Source of the DNA: Coxiellaceae bacterium UBA1530
GTDB taxonomy: Bacteria > Pseudomonadota > Gammaproteobacteria > Coxiellales > Coxiellaceae
Assembly (NCBI GenBank): GCA_002323325.1
Contig: DCQA01000028.1
Coordinates: 3,771-46,117 of the forward strand
Length of the DNA stretch: 42,347 nt
Direction of reading: 5' to 3'
Shown here: positions 8,100-16,453 of the stretch, piece after piece
Numbering within the stretch: the first letter of the stretch is position 1
Layout of the letters: the number at the start of each line of letters is the position of its first letter
Notes under the pieces: generated by a model
The model's database searches: none
Told to the model about the DNA's origin: nothing
Seen by the model: the letters and a program-made list of their open reading frames with translations, nothing else
Position numbers and translations under genes: made by a program

Positions 8100-9422
8100 C
8101 TAGTGTACAATGTGTAGACCTTTTAGCATCATCAATGCAGAGAACTGTTGGTAGTCATCTTTTGCTAGTGCGAAAGCATCAGAGGACTGTGTATTTTTTT
8201 TCTTTGTGATTCCTATGTTGTTATCGTTTTTGATATGACGCCCGAAATCAGACTCGCTGAATGTGAAACCATTATCTTTAGATTCTATATTGAGTTCAGG
8301 AATAGGAACGTCAGGTTGAATACCTTCGGCTTGAATCACTCTACCAGCTGGGGTGTAGTATAGGGCAGTTGTGAGCTTAATAGCGCTATCTTTGCTTACG
8401 GGTATGATTGTTTGAACAGAGCCTTTTCCAAAACTTCGTGAGCCCATAATGACCGCTCTTCCGTAGTCCTGGAGGGCACCTGCAACAATTTCAGAGGCTG
8501 ATGCCGAGCCAGTGTTGATCAGAACAACCAGGGGAATGCCTGGTATAATATCATTTGGCTTTGCCTTAATCTTTAAATTCGAGCCTGGTATGCGACCCTT
8601 TGTGTAGACAATTAGATTTTCATATTTTTTGTTGATGGACTTATCGAGGAATAGGTCAGTAATTTCTGAGCTGAGATTTAGCAGGCCACCTGGGTTATTA
8701 CGCAGATCAAGAATAAGACCATAGAGTTGGTTGTTACTATCTTTTTTGAGTTTTTGAATCGCAGCCTTGAGTTCTTGGTCAGCATTACCTTGGAAGAAGC
8801 TGAGGCGAGTATAACCGTAGTGTTTTTCAAGCAGCTTTGATTTTACCGTGACGATCTTGATCGTATCCCTTTTAATGCTGACTTCAAGAGGTTTCGGGGT
8901 GTTTTCTCTCAATATAGTAAGACGGACAAGAGTGCCCTTTTTTCCTTTAATTTTACTGATGGCCTCATTCAGACTCATACTCTCAACTAACGTATCATCG
9001 ACTTTGATGATAAGGTCATTGGTTTTTAGGCCAGCTTTATCCGCAGGTGTTCCGTCTAATGGACTGATAACTTTGAGAGCGCCTTTATCGACAGTAAGTT
9101 CGATACCTATACCAACAAATTCACCTGAAACAGTACTGTTCATTTGCTCCAGTGCTTTTTTATCGAGAAAGCTTGAGTGCGGGTCTAGATGAGTCAGCAT
9201 ACCGTTAATAGCATTATTAAATAGTGTTTTGTCCTCGGTGTCAGTTATGTAGTAGTGCTTGATCGCTGTGATGGCAGTGACAAACTCTTGAATCTCGTCA
9301 TTGGGTATTCGTGGTGTATGAGTAATTCGAGTACTTGTGGGGTTAGCAAAGCATGGTATGCAGAGTGCGTTGACCACCCATACTAAAGATACAAGTGTGC
9401 TAAAAAAGTAATTACGGTTCAT
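8100..9422 (-). CDS. ctpA: Carboxyl-terminal processing protease, S41 family
   Basis: A 440-residue periplasmic serine protease. It has a signal peptide (about 1-27, ending CFANP), a PDZ domain (about 100-185, with GIGIEL and AGLKTND) and a catalytic core. The core contains LRNNPGG, the Ser in GSASASE (S308, with E311) and the Lys 25 residues later in FGKGS (K333), which is the Ser-Lys dyad spacing of the family. The ATG at 9422 follows AAGGAAAG and overlaps the envC stop by 4 bases, so the two are translationally coupled. EnvC-CtpA pairing is common in gammaproteobacteria. Such proteases trim peptidoglycan hydrolases or lipoproteins; the target here is unknown. Confidence 0.93.
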   Translation of the reverse strand: MNRNYFFSTLVSLVWVVNALCIPCFANPTSTRITHTPRIPNDEIQEFVTAITAIKHYYITDTEDKTLFNNAINGMLTHLDPHSSFLDKKALEQMNSTVSGEFVGIGIELTVDKGALKVISPLDGTPADKAGLKTNDLIIKVDDTLVESMSLNEAISKIKGKKGTLVRLTILRENTPKPLEVSIKRDTIKIVTVKSKLLEKHYGYTRLSFFQGNADQELKAAIQKLKKDSNNQLYGLILDLRNNPGGLLNLSSEITDLFLDKSINKKYENLIVYTKGRIPGSNLKIKAKPNDIIPGIPLVVLINTGSASASEIVAGALQDYGRAVIMGSRSFGKGSVQTIIPVSKDSAIKLTTALYYTPAGRVIQAEGIQPDVPIPELNIESKDNGFTFSESDFGRHIKNDNNIGITKKKNTQSSDAFALAKDDYQQFSALMMLKGLHIVH

Positions 9423-10564
9423 GAGAACTTTCCTTGTTTTAATGAATTGAAGCACCATTGTGTAGGATTAAGTGGTTTAGCATTATGCCGTATTGCAAAA
9501 TATAATCCTGGCGATGTAAACCCGCCAGTTTGACCAACTGTAGAGATCTGTTGACCAGCTTTTACTTCATCACCTTGCTTAACATAAAGTGATTGATTCC
9601 TTCCATAGAGGGACATATAGCCATTTCCGTGGTTAATGATTACTAGCATTCCATAGCCAGACAGCCATTTAGAAAACACGATGTGACCGGCTGCTATAGC
9701 ATAAACAGGCTGTCCCGTTGGTGCCTCCATGACAACTCCTGCCCATGTTAACTCGCTTTGTTGTATTTTGGTACCAAAACGGTGAGAAATTTTACCTTTT
9801 GTGGGCCATTCCAAACTTCCTTTCAGATCTATAAAGGCTTGTTTGTTCTTTGAGGTGACGTTTGTTTTGAGTTGTTGAATGGTCTTATTAAGTACTTGCT
9901 TATCTTGGGTTAAGATAGAGAGAGCTTGGTGATGCTGCTTAATTTTTGAAGTGATGGACTGAATCACTGTTTTTCTTTTCGTGGTGGTTTTGTGTAAGTA
10001 ACTTTTTTGCTGTTGTTGTTTAAGTATCAGGCTGTTCAGTTGGTTTTGTTGTTTATTTAATTGCTGTCGATTGAGCTCGATAGTCTTTATGGCGATTTCT
10101 AAGTTATTAATGAGTCCTTGTTGATATTCGTACAAATACCGATAGTAGTTGGATAAGCGATTTAATTCCTGTGAGTTATGCTGACTAAGTAGAAGTTTTA
10201 AGTAAGGTTGTCTACTAGCTATGTATGCTGCGGATAACTCTTTGGATATTGCGATCTTCTTCAGTTTTAACTCAGATTCTAGTTGTGCTTGCTGCTTTTG
10301 AAGTTTTTTAATCGAGCGTTTTTTTTGAGAAGATTCTTTTTGAGTCTTTTGGATCGATTTAGCAACACTTGCGGATTGTTCATCCAGTGATTTTAATTTC
10401 ATTTGTAAGTGATTTCGATTTTGAGTGTCTAAATTAAGCTGTTGCTTAAGTGATGAGATTTTATTATTGATGTTGGATAGAGTATGACTATCTGCCGAAA
10501 ATACTGCTCCAGTAAAGAGCACTATGTAGATGAGAGTAGAGAGAACAATCCGTTGCTTAGTCAT
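9419..10564 (-). CDS. envC: Murein hydrolase activator EnvC
   Basis: A 381-residue periplasmic protein with a signal peptide (about 1-24), long coiled coils from about 28 to 235 rich in Q, K and L, and a C-terminal LytM/M23-like domain (about 255-370). The LytM domain is degenerate. The first metal motif reads HRFGT instead of H-x-x-x-D, and the terminal H-x-H is replaced by YFAIRH. That is the EnvC pattern: a non-catalytic LytM factor that activates amidases at the division site. It directly precedes ctpA, as expected, and starts 43 bases after the thiamine pyrophosphokinase gene on the same strand. Confidence 0.9.
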   Translation of the reverse strand: MTKQRIVLSTLIYIVLFTGAVFSADSHTLSNINNKISSLKQQLNLDTQNRNHLQMKLKSLDEQSASVAKSIQKTQKESSQKKRSIKKLQKQQAQLESELKLKKIAISKELSAAYIASRQPYLKLLLSQHNSQELNRLSNYYRYLYEYQQGLINNLEIAIKTIELNRQQLNKQQNQLNSLILKQQQQKSYLHKTTTKRKTVIQSITSKIKQHHQALSILTQDKQVLNKTIQQLKTNVTSKNKQAFIDLKGSLEWPTKGKISHRFGTKIQQSELTWAGVVMEAPTGQPVYAIAAGHIVFSKWLSGYGMLVIINHGNGYMSLYGRNQSLYVKQGDEVKAGQQISTVGQTGGFTSPGLYFAIRHNAKPLNPTQWCFNSLKQGKFS

Positions 10565-10607
10565 AATGTTCGTATCAATGACGGTGTATTACAAGGACGA
10601 TAGTGTA

Positions 10608-11267
10608 TCAGAGTTTAGCACTAGATTTCATCTGATTTTCTTTTGTGCGTTGTTCAATAAGTAATGCTGAGCCTCTTACAGAAATGGTTGCATAATTATT
10701 TTGTAAAGCATTGCTTGTTGAGTCAATTTGACACCACTCTATGACAGTATTTTCTAGATCGTACGCAAGACCATTACTGGTGATTATTGCATGGGGTGCT
10801 CCAATTAGGCTTATGCCTGCTCCAATATGTCCGTGTATAGTTGTTTCTTTGTCTTTAACAAGCGTAATCAGTTCGGTGGACGTGAGCAGCGTGATTGGTC
10901 GGCTCTGTTGATAATGCTTAGACAGTTGTTGAATGTTATGCAGTGTGTGGTCCATTCGTCCATCTGTTCCCGTAACGATTGTAATCGCGAAATGGTCTTC
11001 TTCGTCTAAATACTCAATTGCTTTGTGTAAGTCAGTTGTGTTCTGATCATCTTTTTCAAAGATTGGGATTTTTTTATTTAATGCGCATTGATAAGCTTGA
11101 TGTGTGATCGAGTCCATATCTCCAATAATGCCGTGAATCGGCAAGTCACTATGCATGAATGCATTATAAGCGCCATCAAGAACAATGAGGCAGTCTTGTT
11201 GATAGGGGTCAACTAGGTCTTGCCAATCGAACTTCGGTCCGTTAGCAATAATGAGTGCTTTTTTCAT
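10608..11267 (-). CDS. Thiamine pyrophosphokinase
   Basis: A 219-residue thiamine diphosphokinase that transfers pyrophosphate from ATP to thiamine to make TPP. Family motifs are visible: LDGAYN (about 30-35), GDMDS (49-53), DQNTTDLHKA (about 74-83) and the substrate loop TGTDGRMDH (about 99-107). It begins 26 bases inside the upstream PQ-loop gene and is therefore part of the TPP-riboswitch operon. This gene makes TPP from preformed thiamine, unlike ThiL, which phosphorylates thiamine monophosphate at the end of de novo synthesis. No thiamine biosynthesis gene is present in this window. Confidence 0.93.
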   Translation of the reverse strand: MKKALIIANGPKFDWQDLVDPYQQDCLIVLDGAYNAFMHSDLPIHGIIGDMDSITHQAYQCALNKKIPIFEKDDQNTTDLHKAIEYLDEEDHFAITIVTGTDGRMDHTLHNIQQLSKHYQQSRPITLLTSTELITLVKDKETTIHGHIGAGISLIGAPHAIITSNGLAYDLENTVIEWCQIDSTSNALQNNYATISVRGSALLIEQRTKENQMKSSAKL

Positions 11268-11904
11268 AGATTATTTCTTGTTTTGGCTGATATCGATAGT
11301 GTTGAACTAACAAGACACAATGGCAACCTATAAGGGCCAATGGGCCAAATAGGCTTGGTTTTTCCCAAGATAAAGCTATTGCTGAAATGAGGTCAGTTAG
11401 GTCCAATACCAGACCGAGATATATAAAATAGAGGCTTATACTAGTAGCACATTGCGCCCGAGATTGTTTAAGTATTTGTGGAATGGGGTAGAACAAGAAA
11501 CTCAAATTAGCAAGCCAGCCAGTGGTAACATTAATACTATCTGGCGTTAGATCGTAGTACCAGTTGACTAAAGCGAGTGTCACTAGGGCGGTGGCAATTC
11601 CTGTAAGTAACCAGAAAGTGGAATATGTATTTTTATCTAAAGGTTGTTTGTACCACTGGATGTGTTGGACGATGATGAGGGTTAAGCTTAAGGTCGATAC
11701 CCATAAATAAGGTAATGGCATGCGTAAACTCAGGGCATAATAAAGGTCCATGAGGCACCCAAAAACCAGGATGGCATGCATGAGGAAGCTCATATCACCT
11801 AGTGCATTATGGCGTTTATTATGAACAATTTGCGGCATAAGCCAAAAGCTGTAAAGAATAGTGGAGATAGTGAGTGAGATTGATCCCAGGACAGATGATG
11901 TCAT
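11242..11904 (-). CDS. PQ-loop family membrane protein under TPP control, candidate thiamine transporter
   Basis: A 220-residue protein with about seven membrane segments and two PQ-loop motifs, WLMPQIVHNKR (about 21-31) and YPIPQILKQSR (about 139-149). This is the two-repeat layout of the PQ-loop/SWEET/MtN3 fold. It is the first gene after a TPP riboswitch and overlaps thiamine pyrophosphokinase by 26 bases. From this context I infer uptake of thiamine or a thiamine precursor. It is not PnuT-like, ThiT-like or an ABC component by any motif I can see. The fold is well supported; the substrate is inference from regulation and neighbour. Confidence 0.78.
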   Translation of the reverse strand: MTSSVLGSISLTISTILYSFWLMPQIVHNKRHNALGDMSFLMHAILVFGCLMDLYYALSLRMPLPYLWVSTLSLTLIIVQHIQWYKQPLDKNTYSTFWLLTGIATALVTLALVNWYYDLTPDSINVTTGWLANLSFLFYPIPQILKQSRAQCATSISLYFIYLGLVLDLTDLISAIALSWEKPSLFGPLALIGCHCVLLVQHYRYQPKQEIIYEKSTHYC

Positions 11905-11909
11905 GCTGT

Positions 11910-11990
11910 TGTCTTCCTACGCTAGTGAGTCTAGATCAGGTTCAAAGGGTTAGATAAATCTTCTCAGCACTCTAATGCACCCCTGACACA
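11910..11990 (-). promoter_or_regulatory. TPP riboswitch (THI element)
   Basis: Read on the minus strand, the conserved thi-box parts appear in order: TCAGGGGTGC, CTGAGA, ACCCTTTGAACCTGATCTAGA and CTAGCGTAGGAAG. These are the hallmark segments of the TPP aptamer. A 4-bp P1 stem can form between TGTC (11988-11985) and GACA (11913-11910). The AGGAAG ribosome binding site of the PQ-loop gene (11918-11913) is the last conserved segment of the aptamer itself, 8 bases from the ATG. There is no room for a separate terminator or anti-terminator before the gene. Ligand binding would therefore most simply block translation initiation. Confidence 0.95.
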
Positions 11991-11995
11991 AAGGG

Positions 11996-12024
11996 ATAAT
12001 AATTTAGTCTTTATGTAAAGTAAA
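11996..12024 (-). promoter_or_regulatory. Putative sigma70 promoter of the thiamine operon
   Basis: On the minus strand TTTACT (12024-12019) and TATTAT (12001-11996) are separated by exactly 17 bases. The predicted transcript start falls at about 11989, at the 5' edge of the aptamer. This agreement with the riboswitch boundary makes the promoter more credible than the boxes alone. Confidence 0.55.
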
Positions 12025-12093
12025 GTTGATTTAATATAGAGTTCTAACGGTATTTTCCCAAAATTACAACAGTGCAGTGTATAGGAGTGGTGT

Positions 12094-13458
12094 GTGATTA
12101 ATACGTATAATCCTGCGACAGGCGAACACCTTAAGCAATATTCTGTGATGAGAAGTGATGAAATTATTCAAGCTTTAGACATCGCGGATGAACAATTCAA
12201 ACATTGGAGGCAGTTACCATTATCCAATCGCTGCCAATTCATGTCAGTTTTATGTGATCTTTTAGATAAGCAGCAAATGGAGATTGCTCATTTAATCACT
12301 CTAGAGATGGGTAAGCCATTGGTACAATCAATAGCAGAGATCAAAAAATGCCAGAAGTTGTGTCAGTATCAAATGAACCATATTTCAGAATGGTTGAAAC
12401 CTGAGATTGTCTCTACCGAGCACAGTTACAGTGCTATTCACTATGAACCATTAGGTGTGCTATTTGCAATCATGCCTTGGAATTATCCATTTTGGCAGGT
12501 TTTTCGTTTTGTGATAAGCCAGGTCCTGGCAGGTAACGTGGTTGTTTTTAAGCACTCTCCCAATGTAACCGGTTGTGCTTTGAGGCTGGCTTCACTTTTT
12601 GAGGAGGCTGGATTTCCTCAGGGTGTATTGACTAGCTTAGTGATTGATGTGCATCAGGTAGAAGCTATCATTCACGATCATAGGGTAAAAGGTGTCACTC
12701 TTACTGGTAGTGCTCGGGCTGGTCGAATCGTTGCTTCTCAAGCTGGGGCAGCTCTAAAGAAAGTTTCTCTGGAGCTAGGTGGGGCCGATGCCTGTGTTGT
12801 TTTAGATGACGCAGATATTCAGTTATCAGCTCAAGTTTCTGTTCAAGCTAGGATGGCCAATGCAGGACAGATCTGTATTGCTCCAAAGCGCTGTATTGTC
12901 ATGAGTAACGTCTATGAAAAATGGTTGAGTTATACGTTAGATCATCTCAAGCAATATCGATGTGGCAACCCTCTTGAAATGGCGACGACTCTTGGGCCTC
13001 TAGCACGTCAGGATTTGAGGCATCATTTGCATCAGCAGATAACACAGAGTCTTTCAGGAGGTGCAGAATTGTTACTCGGAGGCAAAGTGCCAGATGGAAG
13101 AGGTTTTTTTTATCCTCCAACGTTGCTGACAAACGTTTCCCCAGGCCTACCTGCTTTTGATGAGGAGTTGTTTGGCCCTGTTATGAGCGTTGTAAGGGCT
13201 GAAACAAAGGAAGAGGCTTTTGAGCTTGCTAATCTGTCTGAGTATGGGTTGGGTGCGGTCATATTTACTCGAGATAGTGAGCTCGGTAGAGGGATGGCTA
13301 TTTCTGAACTTGAGGTGGGAACATGTTACGTGAATACCGCAGTGGTATCTGATTTACGTCTACCGATTGGCGGAATTAAATCATCAGGTATGGGCCGTGA
13401 ATTATCAAAAAGTGGGTTAAAAGAATTTTTAAACACCAAGGTCATTTGTGTACGTTAA
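12094..13458 (+). CDS. Aldehyde dehydrogenase, succinate-semialdehyde dehydrogenase (Sad/YneI)-like
   Basis: A 454-residue NAD(P)-dependent aldehyde dehydrogenase. Seen in order: NPATGE at the N-terminus, the PWNYPFWQ segment (about 128-135), the cofactor loop GSARAG (about 205-210), the general base E227 in LELGG and the nucleophile C261 in GQICIA. The KHSPNVTGCA stretch and SQAGAALKK resemble E. coli Sad (YneI), which oxidises succinate semialdehyde to succinate. The length also fits that subfamily. The start is a GTG at 12094 with AGGAG at 12083-12087. It stands alone, divergent from the thiamine operon. The aldehyde substrate is inferred from resemblance only. Confidence 0.85.
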   Translation: MINTYNPATGEHLKQYSVMRSDEIIQALDIADEQFKHWRQLPLSNRCQFMSVLCDLLDKQQMEIAHLITLEMGKPLVQSIAEIKKCQKLCQYQMNHISEWLKPEIVSTEHSYSAIHYEPLGVLFAIMPWNYPFWQVFRFVISQVLAGNVVVFKHSPNVTGCALRLASLFEEAGFPQGVLTSLVIDVHQVEAIIHDHRVKGVTLTGSARAGRIVASQAGAALKKVSLELGGADACVVLDDADIQLSAQVSVQARMANAGQICIAPKRCIVMSNVYEKWLSYTLDHLKQYRCGNPLEMATTLGPLARQDLRHHLHQQITQSLSGGAELLLGGKVPDGRGFFYPPTLLTNVSPGLPAFDEELFGPVMSVVRAETKEEAFELANLSEYGLGAVIFTRDSELGRGMAISELEVGTCYVNTAVVSDLRLPIGGIKSSGMGRELSKSGLKEFLNTKVICVR

Positions 13459-13482
13459 CAGCCAGCTTGCTTGGGATTGCTC

Positions 13483-13510
13483 TTTAGTCTCTCGCGCTTT
13501 CCTGTATACT
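13483..13510 (+). promoter_or_regulatory. Putative promoter of the rhodanese-grxC-secB-gpsA operon
   Basis: TATACT at 13505-13510 is preceded by TG and, 16 bases upstream, by TTTAGT at 13483-13488. It lies about 30 bases before the first gene. The -10 element is good, the -35 weak. Confidence 0.4.
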
Positions 13511-13538
13511 ATGCCGAAATCGGATAAGGGGTGGTGTT

Positions 13539-14021
13539 ATGGATTTTAATGAGATTGTATCTTTCTTGATCGCTCATTGGCAGTTGAGTGGTATTTTTGT
13601 TGTCTTGTTAGTCATACTTATTATAGAAGAGGTTCGTGTGCAGGGAGGCGGTCAAAGGGTTTCTCCTGCTCAGTTAGTTTCATTGATCAATCAGGATAAT
13701 GCGTACATTGTCGATTTAAGAGATCCATCGATGTACTCTGCAGGTCACATAGTCGGCTCTCACAATATGACTAAGGCGGATTTGACGGCTCACGTCGATC
13801 GTTTGCCCAAAGAGGATTCAGTAAGCATTGTGTTACTTTGCCAACGGGGACAAGCTTCGTTGAATGCTTTTAATGAACTGAAAAAGAAAGGGTTGACCAA
13901 TATTAAGATCTTAAAGGGTGGAGTCGATGCGTGGCGTCAAGCATCAATGCCTTTAGTGGACTCCCAAAAAGTAAAGGTAAAAAAAGATAAAAAACTCAAA
14001 AAGGAAAAAAGTAATGGCTGA
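13539..14021 (+). CDS. Membrane-anchored rhodanese-domain protein (YibN-like)
   Basis: A 160-residue protein with one N-terminal membrane anchor (about 16-30), a rhodanese domain with DLRDPSMYSAGHI (about 59-71) and the active-site loop CQRGQAS with Cys near 101, and a lysine-rich tail. It begins the conserved order rhodanese-grxC-secB-gpsA, where it is usually named YibN. The domain type is clear; the sulfur acceptor is not known. Its last codons overlap grxC by 8 bases, so the two are coupled. Confidence 0.88.
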   Translation: MDFNEIVSFLIAHWQLSGIFVVLLVILIIEEVRVQGGGQRVSPAQLVSLINQDNAYIVDLRDPSMYSAGHIVGSHNMTKADLTAHVDRLPKEDSVSIVLLCQRGQASLNAFNELKKKGLTNIKILKGGVDAWRQASMPLVDSQKVKVKKDKKLKKEKSNG

Positions 14022-14268
14022 TGTAATTATTTATTCGAAAGCAAACTGTCCGTATTGTGTCCACGCAAAAAATTTATTGACCGAAAAAGGTGTCGATTTT
14101 GACGAGTTGCGAATTGATTTAGATCCAGTAGCATTTGCTGCCATGCAAGAAATCGTACCCAACGCGCGAACAGTCCCGCAAATCGTAATCAAGGGTGCAC
14201 CAGTCGGTGGTTTTGATGATTTGAAAGCCATCAACGATGCGGGTAAATTAGATGAATTATTAAGTTAA
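14014..14268 (+). CDS. grxC: Glutaredoxin 3
   Basis: An 84-residue dithiol glutaredoxin, about the size of E. coli Grx3. It has the CPYC redox motif at residues 12-15 and the cis-proline glutathione-binding segment TVPQIVIKG followed by GGFDD. It reduces protein and low-molecular-weight disulfides with glutathione in the cytoplasm. The ATG lies within the end of the rhodanese gene, downstream of AAGGA, and secB follows after 17 bases. Confidence 0.95.
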   Translation: MADVIIYSKANCPYCVHAKNLLTEKGVDFDELRIDLDPVAFAAMQEIVPNARTVPQIVIKGAPVGGFDDLKAINDAGKLDELLS

Positions 14269-14285
14269 AAAATAGGGGTAAAACA

Positions 14286-14774
14286 ATGTCAAGTGAAAAA
14301 CAAGCAACTAATGGCCAAGCAAAAGATACCACACAACAAGGACCTCAGTTTGCTGTTCAACGTATTTATGTGAAAGATCTTTCTTTAGAATCGCCAAATG
14401 CACCTGAAATCTTTACAAAGCAGTGGCAGCCAGAATTACACATGGATCTAGGCACCAAGACAGCTAAGCTGAACGATGATGCGCATGAGGTTGAGTTGAC
14501 TGTGACTGTAACAGTCAAAGTCGGTGAAGAGACAGCTTTTTTAGTCGAAGCTAAACAGGCTGGAATTTTTACATTATCTGGCTTTGATGATGAGCAAGTT
14601 CGTCCTATGTTAGGTAGTTATTGTCCCAACCTATTATACCCTTACGCACGCCAAGTCGTTACAGATGCTGTTATCAAGGCTGGTTTCCCGCAGTTATATT
14701 TGGCTCCAGTTAACTTTGATGCTTTATACGAGCAGCACCAAAAAGAATTAGCTGCAAAAGCTGAAGAAGCCTAA
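14286..14774 (+). CDS. secB: Protein-export chaperone SecB
   Basis: A 162-residue cytosolic chaperone that holds preproteins unfolded and delivers them to SecA. The N-terminal segment FAVQRIYVKDLSLESPNAP and the C-terminal NLLYPYARQVV and FPQLYLAPVNFDALY are characteristic of SecB. Length is normal for the family. It lies in its usual place between grxC and gpsA, three bases before the gpsA start. Confidence 0.97.
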   Translation: MSSEKQATNGQAKDTTQQGPQFAVQRIYVKDLSLESPNAPEIFTKQWQPELHMDLGTKTAKLNDDAHEVELTVTVTVKVGEETAFLVEAKQAGIFTLSGFDDEQVRPMLGSYCPNLLYPYARQVVTDAVIKAGFPQLYLAPVNFDALYEQHQKELAAKAEEA

Positions 14775-14777
14775 ACT

Positions 14778-15788
14778 ATGGATCTTGCATCGCCGATACT
14801 CGTCGCCGGTGCAGGTGCTTGGGGGACTGCTTTGGCAGTCCATCTTGCGCGCAACAATCAGCAAGTTCATTTATGGGGGCATCGCCCCTCCATGATGCGT
14901 ACTTTATGTCAGGAACGATCTAATTCCTACTACTTACCAGATATCTCATTCCCTCCTTCATTGCACATTTTTGACGACTTATCATTAGCACTACATCGTG
15001 TTCGTGATGTTTTGGTGGTTATTCCTAGTCAGGCATTCCATATTTTCCTAACTCAGCTTCAAGCTTCACATTCTCAACCATTGCGTATCGCTTGGGGTAC
15101 AAAAGGATTGGACCCGCTGTCAGCTAGGCCGTTGCACGAACTAGTGGCTCAAGTGTTTGGTGAAGCTACCGCCATGGCGATTGTTTCTGGGCCAAGTTTT
15201 GCAAAAGAGGTAGGTCAAGGATTGCCAACGGCTATTTGTATATCAGGTAATGATGTGCCTTTTGTTCGTGATTTAACTGAGCGATTGCATTCATCGAACT
15301 TTCGCGTTTACCCCAATGATGATTTTTTAGGTGTGCAGTTGTGTGGTGTGATGAAAAATGTTCTGGCCATTGCAATGGGTATTGCAGTTGGTTTGGATCT
15401 AGGTGCTAATTCGCGAGCGGCCTTATTAACCAGAGGTATTGCTGAAATGCGGCGTTTATTGCTCGCGTTTGGTGGCAGTGAATCAACACTATTAGGCCTC
15501 GCCGGTATGGGGGATTTGGTTTTAACCTGTTCCGATCATCAATCACGAAATAGACGGTTTGGCTTTGCTATCGGGCAAGGTGTTTCAATTGACGAGGCGC
15601 AAGCTTCGGTTGGTGGTGAGGTTGAAGGTCTTCCTAATACCCGCCAATTATTATCTTTAGCTGATTCATTGGGTGTAGAATTGCCGATAACTCAACAAGT
15701 ATTTGAGATTTTGTATGAGGGCATAATGCCAAAAGATGGGCTGCAGGCACTCTTAAGTAGGCAGCGTGCTGATGGGGAGCAATATTAA
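14778..15788 (+). CDS. gpsA: Glycerol-3-phosphate dehydrogenase [NAD(P)+]
   Basis: A 336-residue enzyme that reduces dihydroxyacetone phosphate to sn-glycerol-3-phosphate for phospholipid synthesis. The N-terminal dinucleotide fold has GAGAWGTALA. Further family segments are WGTKGL, SGPSFAKEV, the catalytic-lysine region GVMKNVLAI, and GLAGMGDLVLTC. It is the last gene of the secB operon and ends with a 4-base convergent overlap with the GNAT gene on the other strand. Confidence 0.96.
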   Translation: MDLASPILVAGAGAWGTALAVHLARNNQQVHLWGHRPSMMRTLCQERSNSYYLPDISFPPSLHIFDDLSLALHRVRDVLVVIPSQAFHIFLTQLQASHSQPLRIAWGTKGLDPLSARPLHELVAQVFGEATAMAIVSGPSFAKEVGQGLPTAICISGNDVPFVRDLTERLHSSNFRVYPNDDFLGVQLCGVMKNVLAIAMGIAVGLDLGANSRAALLTRGIAEMRRLLLAFGGSESTLLGLAGMGDLVLTCSDHQSRNRRFGFAIGQGVSIDEAQASVGGEVEGLPNTRQLLSLADSLGVELPITQQVFEILYEGIMPKDGLQALLSRQRADGEQY

Positions 15789-16342
15789 TTGCTATGACTG
15801 CTAATAAAGTTATTTAACGACAATTGGTAGACTTCAACGCGATATGTTTTCCCGTTGTATGATTGATAGTTCTCAATACATTTATGGTGCTTAAACCCAA
15901 GCTTTTCAAGAATGTGAGTTGAAGCGGTATTGTCCTTTAACGTTCTAGCCTCCAATGTGTTTATTGGAAGTTGATCAAAGCAATAAGCGATAGCCACTTG
16001 CATAGCTTGTGTCATGATCCCTTGGTTCCAATACTCCACACTTAGGTCATAATGAATTTCAGCGACCTGTGATGGGCGAAAGTGAATACCAATCGCACCA
16101 ATCATTTTGTGATTGGCAATTGCCCAGTAAATACCTTGGCGCTGGTAATAAAGATTGCGACAATAAAGCACCTCTTCAGTTGCCTCCTTTAATGTGTGAG
16201 GTACTGGGGCTGCAATATTAAATCTAACTACTTCAGGATGCGTATAATAATCCAAAAAAGCCTGATCATCGGAGGCATGATGCTCACGTAATTGGATGTT
16301 CTGGTTGATTGTGAGTAAGGGGAAAGGTGGTTTCGTTGCCAT
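15785..16342 (-). CDS. GNAT-family N-acetyltransferase (RimJ/RimL-like)
   Basis: An acetyltransferase of about 185 residues. It shows the RimJ/RimL-like pattern: an N-terminal strand with IQLREHHASDDQAF, central AIGIHFRP and IHYDLSVEYWNQGIMTQAM (acetyl-CoA loop), then NTLEART, NTAS and EKLGFK. The acceptor may be a ribosomal protein, another protein or a small molecule. The start is uncertain: ATG at 16342 keeps the usual length; an ATG at 16384 would add 14 residues and overlap the region before recJ. Neither has a clear ribosome binding site. It is convergent with gpsA and divergent from recJ. Confidence 0.8.
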   Translation of the reverse strand: MATKPPFPLLTINQNIQLREHHASDDQAFLDYYTHPEVVRFNIAAPVPHTLKEATEEVLYCRNLYYQRQGIYWAIANHKMIGAIGIHFRPSQVAEIHYDLSVEYWNQGIMTQAMQVAIAYCFDQLPINTLEARTLKDNTASTHILEKLGFKHHKCIENYQSYNGKTYRVEVYQLSLNNFISSHSN

Positions 16343-16453
16343 GGTGTTACAGTGCGTCAAATGATGGAATTTGATTTTAGCCATCGTATTGATGGCTGTA
16401 AAGCTGGTGCGCTTTGCGATAATATACCGTCTTTGTATCAGGGGGAGTTTCTA

